Shown here piece after piece: positions 31,848 to 34,132 of a DNA stretch of 34,132 nucleotides (within the stretch, counting starts at the first letter, position 1; the number at the start of each line of letters is the position of its first letter). Below the pieces are notes generated by a model. It was not told the origin of the DNA. It searched no databases and was given only the letters and a program-made list of their open reading frames with translations. The position numbers were made by a program, and so were the translations under genes. This stretch comes from a bacterium (lineage in GTDB: Bacteria; Elusimicrobiota; Elusimicrobia; UBA1565; UBA9628). The stretch is from assembly GCA_021799485.1 (NCBI GenBank), contig JAJZAK010000024.1, positions 1 to 34,132 on the forward strand, written 5' to 3'.

Positions 31848-33232
31848 CACAGCCCGCCCGGCATGATATCGCACGGCCGCAGCCGCGTCTGGTATTTGGG
31901 GGTCGGATCGGGCCAGACGCTGGCGTAGGGCTCGTTCTCCCCCAACGTCACCTTGGCGCAGACGGCCGGGGTCTGGAAGGCGACTCCGAAGAAATTCTCA
32001 GCCCCCGATCCCCAAGCGATGGCGGAGTCCGTCTTGGGATTGACGATATGCCAGTCCGTCGCGGAATACCAGCCATGCTGTATCGCCCCCCCTCCGCCGG
32101 CGCCTCCCACGACCGACGGATCGGCGTCCATGAATTGGAACAATCCGCCGCCGAGCGTTCCACCGGCTCCGGGACAGGCGTTTAGGCCTTGAAGGGGAAT
32201 CGCTGGCTTGATTAGACACGGGGGTGCGGGGTCATAGGGCCCTATACTGCATTTGTTGAAAGCGCTGAGAGGATCCCCGTTTTGAAAGACTCGCGCGAGG
32301 CCGGTTACGTAATCGAGGCAGTCGGGTTGGAACGCGTCGACGAACCCCGCCGCTTGTCCGCGATCAAAAACGAGAGAGGCGCTCTGGGCGTCGGCGGCGT
32401 CAGGGCCCTGCCCCGAGGTGTTGAGCCAATAGGATTTTTGGAGGAAATGATGGTTTTGGGCCAACCGCCCTAAGACCCCCATCTGGGCGCCCTCGACCTG
32501 GCCCAGAAGCGTATAGACCTTGGCCCATATGTCGATGAATGTACTCCCCGGCTGAAGGCAATCTTGGCTTGAGTCGGCGGCGGTATAAGGCGCGATGCAG
32601 GTATATTCGACGGGCCTGCCGCAAGCCTTGGCCGTGGCGAGATCGATGAATTCATGGCAGTTGCCCCCCGGGACGACGTTTTTATCGTTCAGGATATGGC
32701 TCATGCATTGCCTTTCCGGAGGAGGATAGGCGTTGAGCTGATCGCCGTCGCCGCCCGGCGGCTCTCCATCCGAGGTCCCGTCAAATTGGGTGAAGCATGG
32801 AGGATTGGAGTTCTCGCTGCAAAACTCTATTTTCCATTGCGCCTTGGCCGTATAGGCTTGCTCCGATCCCTGGCTTTCCCAGCTCAAGTCGTTGGAATCC
32901 ATGGGGAAATCGCCGTTCATGAACATGACGTCCATCATGGAGGCCGTGGGACAGCCCTCGCCGCGGTTTACCGGAGGCATCGCCGCATTCATCTCCTTAA
33001 AAATGCGCATGGGGAAAGCTCCGTTGACGTAGGCGGAGCGGTTGAGGAAGTCGGAGTAGTTGCTCATCTCGATGAACGCCGCCGAGTCGATCGCGAATTG
33101 GTGCCGGATCTTCTCGCGGGAGAGCTTGGCCGTCTCGTAGATGAGGTAGATGAAGAGGAAAAGGCTCGGAAAAACGAACAGGGCGGGAATCAGAAGCTGC
33201 CCGCGGGAGGACTTGTGCCGGGATGAAACCAT
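31847..33232 (-). CDS. TadG-like (TadE/G family) exported protein, cysteine-rich
   Basis: 461 residues, ATG at 33232. The N-terminus SSRGQLLIPALFVFPSLFLFI followed by an amphipathic helix (YETAKLSREKIRHQFAIDSA) is the pattern of Flp-pilus-assembly TadE/G-like proteins: a basic leader, one membrane helix, and a helix leading to a large external domain. That domain has 14 cysteines, an even number, and many Gly/Pro/Asp-rich loops, so disulfide bonds in the periplasm or on the surface are likely. No von Willebrand domain is evident. It is first in the operon with the TadE-like gene and the FtsH-like gene. No Shine-Dalgarno is seen; the leader is about 13 nt. Confidence 0.78.
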   Translation of the reverse strand: MVSSRHKSSRGQLLIPALFVFPSLFLFIYLIYETAKLSREKIRHQFAIDSAAFIEMSNYSDFLNRSAYVNGAFPMRIFKEMNAAMPPVNRGEGCPTASMMDVMFMNGDFPMDSNDLSWESQGSEQAYTAKAQWKIEFCSENSNPPCFTQFDGTSDGEPPGGDGDQLNAYPPPERQCMSHILNDKNVVPGGNCHEFIDLATAKACGRPVEYTCIAPYTAADSSQDCLQPGSTFIDIWAKVYTLLGQVEGAQMGVLGRLAQNHHFLQKSYWLNTSGQGPDAADAQSASLVFDRGQAAGFVDAFQPDCLDYVTGLARVFQNGDPLSAFNKCSIGPYDPAPPCLIKPAIPLQGLNACPGAGGTLGGGLFQFMDADPSVVGGAGGGGAIQHGWYSATDWHIVNPKTDSAIAWGSGAENFFGVAFQTPAVCAKVTLGENEPYASVWPDPTPKYQTRLRPCDIMPGGL

Positions 33233-33252
33233 GCGAGGAAAACCGCAGGAAT

Positions 33253-33281
33253 GTTATAACGCCCCCACGTTTCAATTGCAA
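33253..33281 (-). promoter_or_regulatory. Promoter of the tadG-tadE-ftsH-GR operon
   Basis: Minus-strand TTGCAA (33281-33276), 17-nt spacer, TATAAC (33258-33253). The spacer has GGGGG (33266-33262). The ATG lies 20 nt after the -10. It is divergent from the promoter at 33312-33340. Confidence 0.7.
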
Positions 33282-33311
33282 GTCTTCGCCAAGTCACGCC
33301 AAGTCCGTGCC

Positions 33312-33340
33312 TTGACAAAAGAACGTTGGGGGGCTATCCT
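33312..33340 (+). promoter_or_regulatory. Promoter of the 63-residue protein gene
   Basis: TTGACA (33312-33317), 17-nt spacer, TATCCT (33335-33340). The spacer ends with GGGGGGC (33328-33334). The transcript should begin near 33347, 16 nt before the ATG at 33363. ACGT followed by a G-run is shared with the divergent tadG promoter. Confidence 0.72.
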
Positions 33341-33362
33341 GCGCCGCGAAGGAAAACAGGAT

Positions 33363-33554
33363 ATGCACAGATCAGCGATGCGCAAGAACTTGAACCGCGC
33401 CAAGGATGCACCGAAACGGGAATCCGCAAGAGCCCGGGAGCTTGAATTCGCGCGCGGCTGGGAAACGCTCGAGGCCGACTACCAGAGACTTCAGCCGGAC
33501 TGGGGAAGCCTCGCCCAGCAGCTGGGCGTCAATTCTAGCGACCGGGCTCTCTGA
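33363..33554 (+). CDS. Small basic hypothetical protein, 63 residues
   Basis: ATG at 33363, preceded by AAGGA (33349-33353) at 9 nt and by a near-consensus promoter, which is why I accept this short frame; longer upstream readings would begin before the transcript start. The N-terminal half is very basic (MRKNLNRAKDAPKRESARAR), the rest an amphipathic helix (LEFARGWETLEADYQRLQ). No family recognised and no membrane segment. It is divergent from the tadG-like operon and shares a promoter style with it, so it could be a small regulator or DNA-binding partner; this is speculation. Confidence 0.6.
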   Translation: MHRSAMRKNLNRAKDAPKRESARARELEFARGWETLEADYQRLQPDWGSLAQQLGVNSSDRAL

Positions 33555-33593
33555 TTTTCATCGGCTGAGATCGGGTCGGCAGGCGGAACGGGC

Positions 33594-34132
33594 TCACTCC
33601 TCCGCGTCCTCCTTCACCGGGTGGAAGCGGAGGAGCCGGGCCGTGGTTCTCGTCGCGTAGCGAAGCAAAAGCTCCTCGACGAGCCTTTTCGACGTCTCGT
33701 CCCACTGCCCTTCCTTGAGCCCCTCGACGAGCCTGTGCCCATCAAGCTTTGAAACCTGCGGCCACAGCGGGCTCGCCTTGAGCTCTTCCTCCATGCGGTC
33801 GTGGTTCGCCGGAGAGTGCGTTTTGGTGGGAAGGTGGATTTCCTCCTTTTCAGAGACCGTCACATGGCCCCGTCGGCCCTGGACCGCGAGCAGCCGCCGG
33901 CTTTCCGCATAGCGCAAAATCTCCGCCTCCAACGCCCGCTCCTCCTCCTCGATGCCCTTGAGCGCCTCCTTGACCTCTTTCTTTCGCGCGACCAACTCGG
34001 CCAATCTATCGACGAGCAAGGACCCCTCCTCAAGCCGGGCTTGCGCGACCGGCATCCGCGACATTTCCTCGGCGTGCTTGAAAAGCGGACAGATGGCCCG
34101 GTAATCGCAACGAGAGCAGAGGGCGTTTTTTT
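33594..34132 (-). CDS. C-terminal part of a RecB-family PD-(D/E)XK nuclease, 5' part beyond window
   Basis: The frame is open from the right window edge to a stop at 33594 (178 whole codons). It begins KNALCSRCDYRAICPLF: Cys-X2-Cys-X5-Cys-Pro is the C-terminal part of the four-cysteine iron-sulfur clamp found in AddB/Cas4/RecB-like nucleases of the PDDEXK_1 group. The catalytic core and first cysteine should lie upstream, outside the window. The remaining 155 residues form a charged coiled coil (LAELVARKKEVKEALKGIEE) and a helical tail, an extension seen in some standalone RecB-like nucleases. An internal ATG at 34064 is not the start, because coding similarity runs across it. Confidence 0.78.
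   Translation of the reverse strand, partial: KNALCSRCDYRAICPLFKHAEEMSRMPVAQARLEEGSLLVDRLAELVARKKEVKEALKGIEEEERALEAEILRYAESRRLLAVQGRRGHVTVSEKEEIHLPTKTHSPANHDRMEEELKASPLWPQVSKLDGHRLVEGLKEGQWDETSKRLVEELLLRYATRTTARLLRFHPVKEDAEE

Overview
This is a GC-rich bacterial chromosome segment, coded almost entirely on the minus strand. LPS-type genes (an LpxL/HtrB-like acyltransferase and an O-antigen ligase/polymerase) point to a diderm. I cannot fix the phylum; Elusimicrobiota or a similar under-cultivated diderm lineage is a low-confidence guess. Only about a third of the window is ordinary housekeeping. The rest is a large set of exported, glycine/alanine-rich membrane proteins that I cannot assign to a described system.

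Layout: (1) 2-6662 minus: tRNA-Ser(CGA), then infC-rpmI-rplT-pheS-pheT, a ZapB-like coiled coil, zapA and rarA (cut by the left edge). This is a compact translation/cell-division operon; infC appears to start at an ATC codon. (2) 6827-9527: a stand-alone PqqD-like protein (minus), and divergent from it a membrane-anchored CBM48-like protein overlapping a secreted GH57-like protein (plus). (3) 9528-9795: a 268-bp MITE-like foldback element inserted exactly at the overlapping stop codons of two convergent genes. (4) 9795-20814 minus, apparently one operon read from a promoter at 20830-20858: three unknown exported proteins here called GR6 (19864-20814), GR7 (17049-19853) and GR8 (15068-16975), then an O-antigen ligase/TPR protein, a Cache-HAMP-PAS histidine kinase and a LysM-FecR-Ig-like envelope protein. 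(5) 20969-22264 plus: an SRPBCC protein and an LpxL/HtrB-like acyltransferase with a TTG start. (6) 22261-33232 minus: a TadG-like protein, a TadE-like protein, an FtsH-like membrane AAA+ protease, and five glycine-rich membrane proteins GR1 (28551-29597), GR2 (26933-28504), GR3 (25430-26905), GR4 (23894-25399) and GR5 (22261-23877). (7) 33363-34132: a 63-residue protein (plus) and the 3' end of a RecB-family nuclease gene (minus).

The strongest candidate for an undescribed system is the two blocks GR1-GR8 plus TadE/TadG/FtsH-like. GR1, GR3, GR4 and GR5 share a motif A-L-[GS]-Q-L followed 30-31 residues later by F-D-[NG], embedded in a Gly/Ala/Ser/Pro-rich region between an N-terminal membrane segment and a C-terminal hydrophobic domain. 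GR2, GR6 and GR7 carry weaker versions. Four promoters serving these blocks share a 17-nt spacer with a run of 5-7 G and very short leaders, which suggests joint control. My inference is a cell-surface appendage or secretion apparatus with Tad-like pseudopilins, quality-controlled by a dedicated FtsH paralog. No ATPase, secretin or prepilin peptidase is visible here, so the function stays open.
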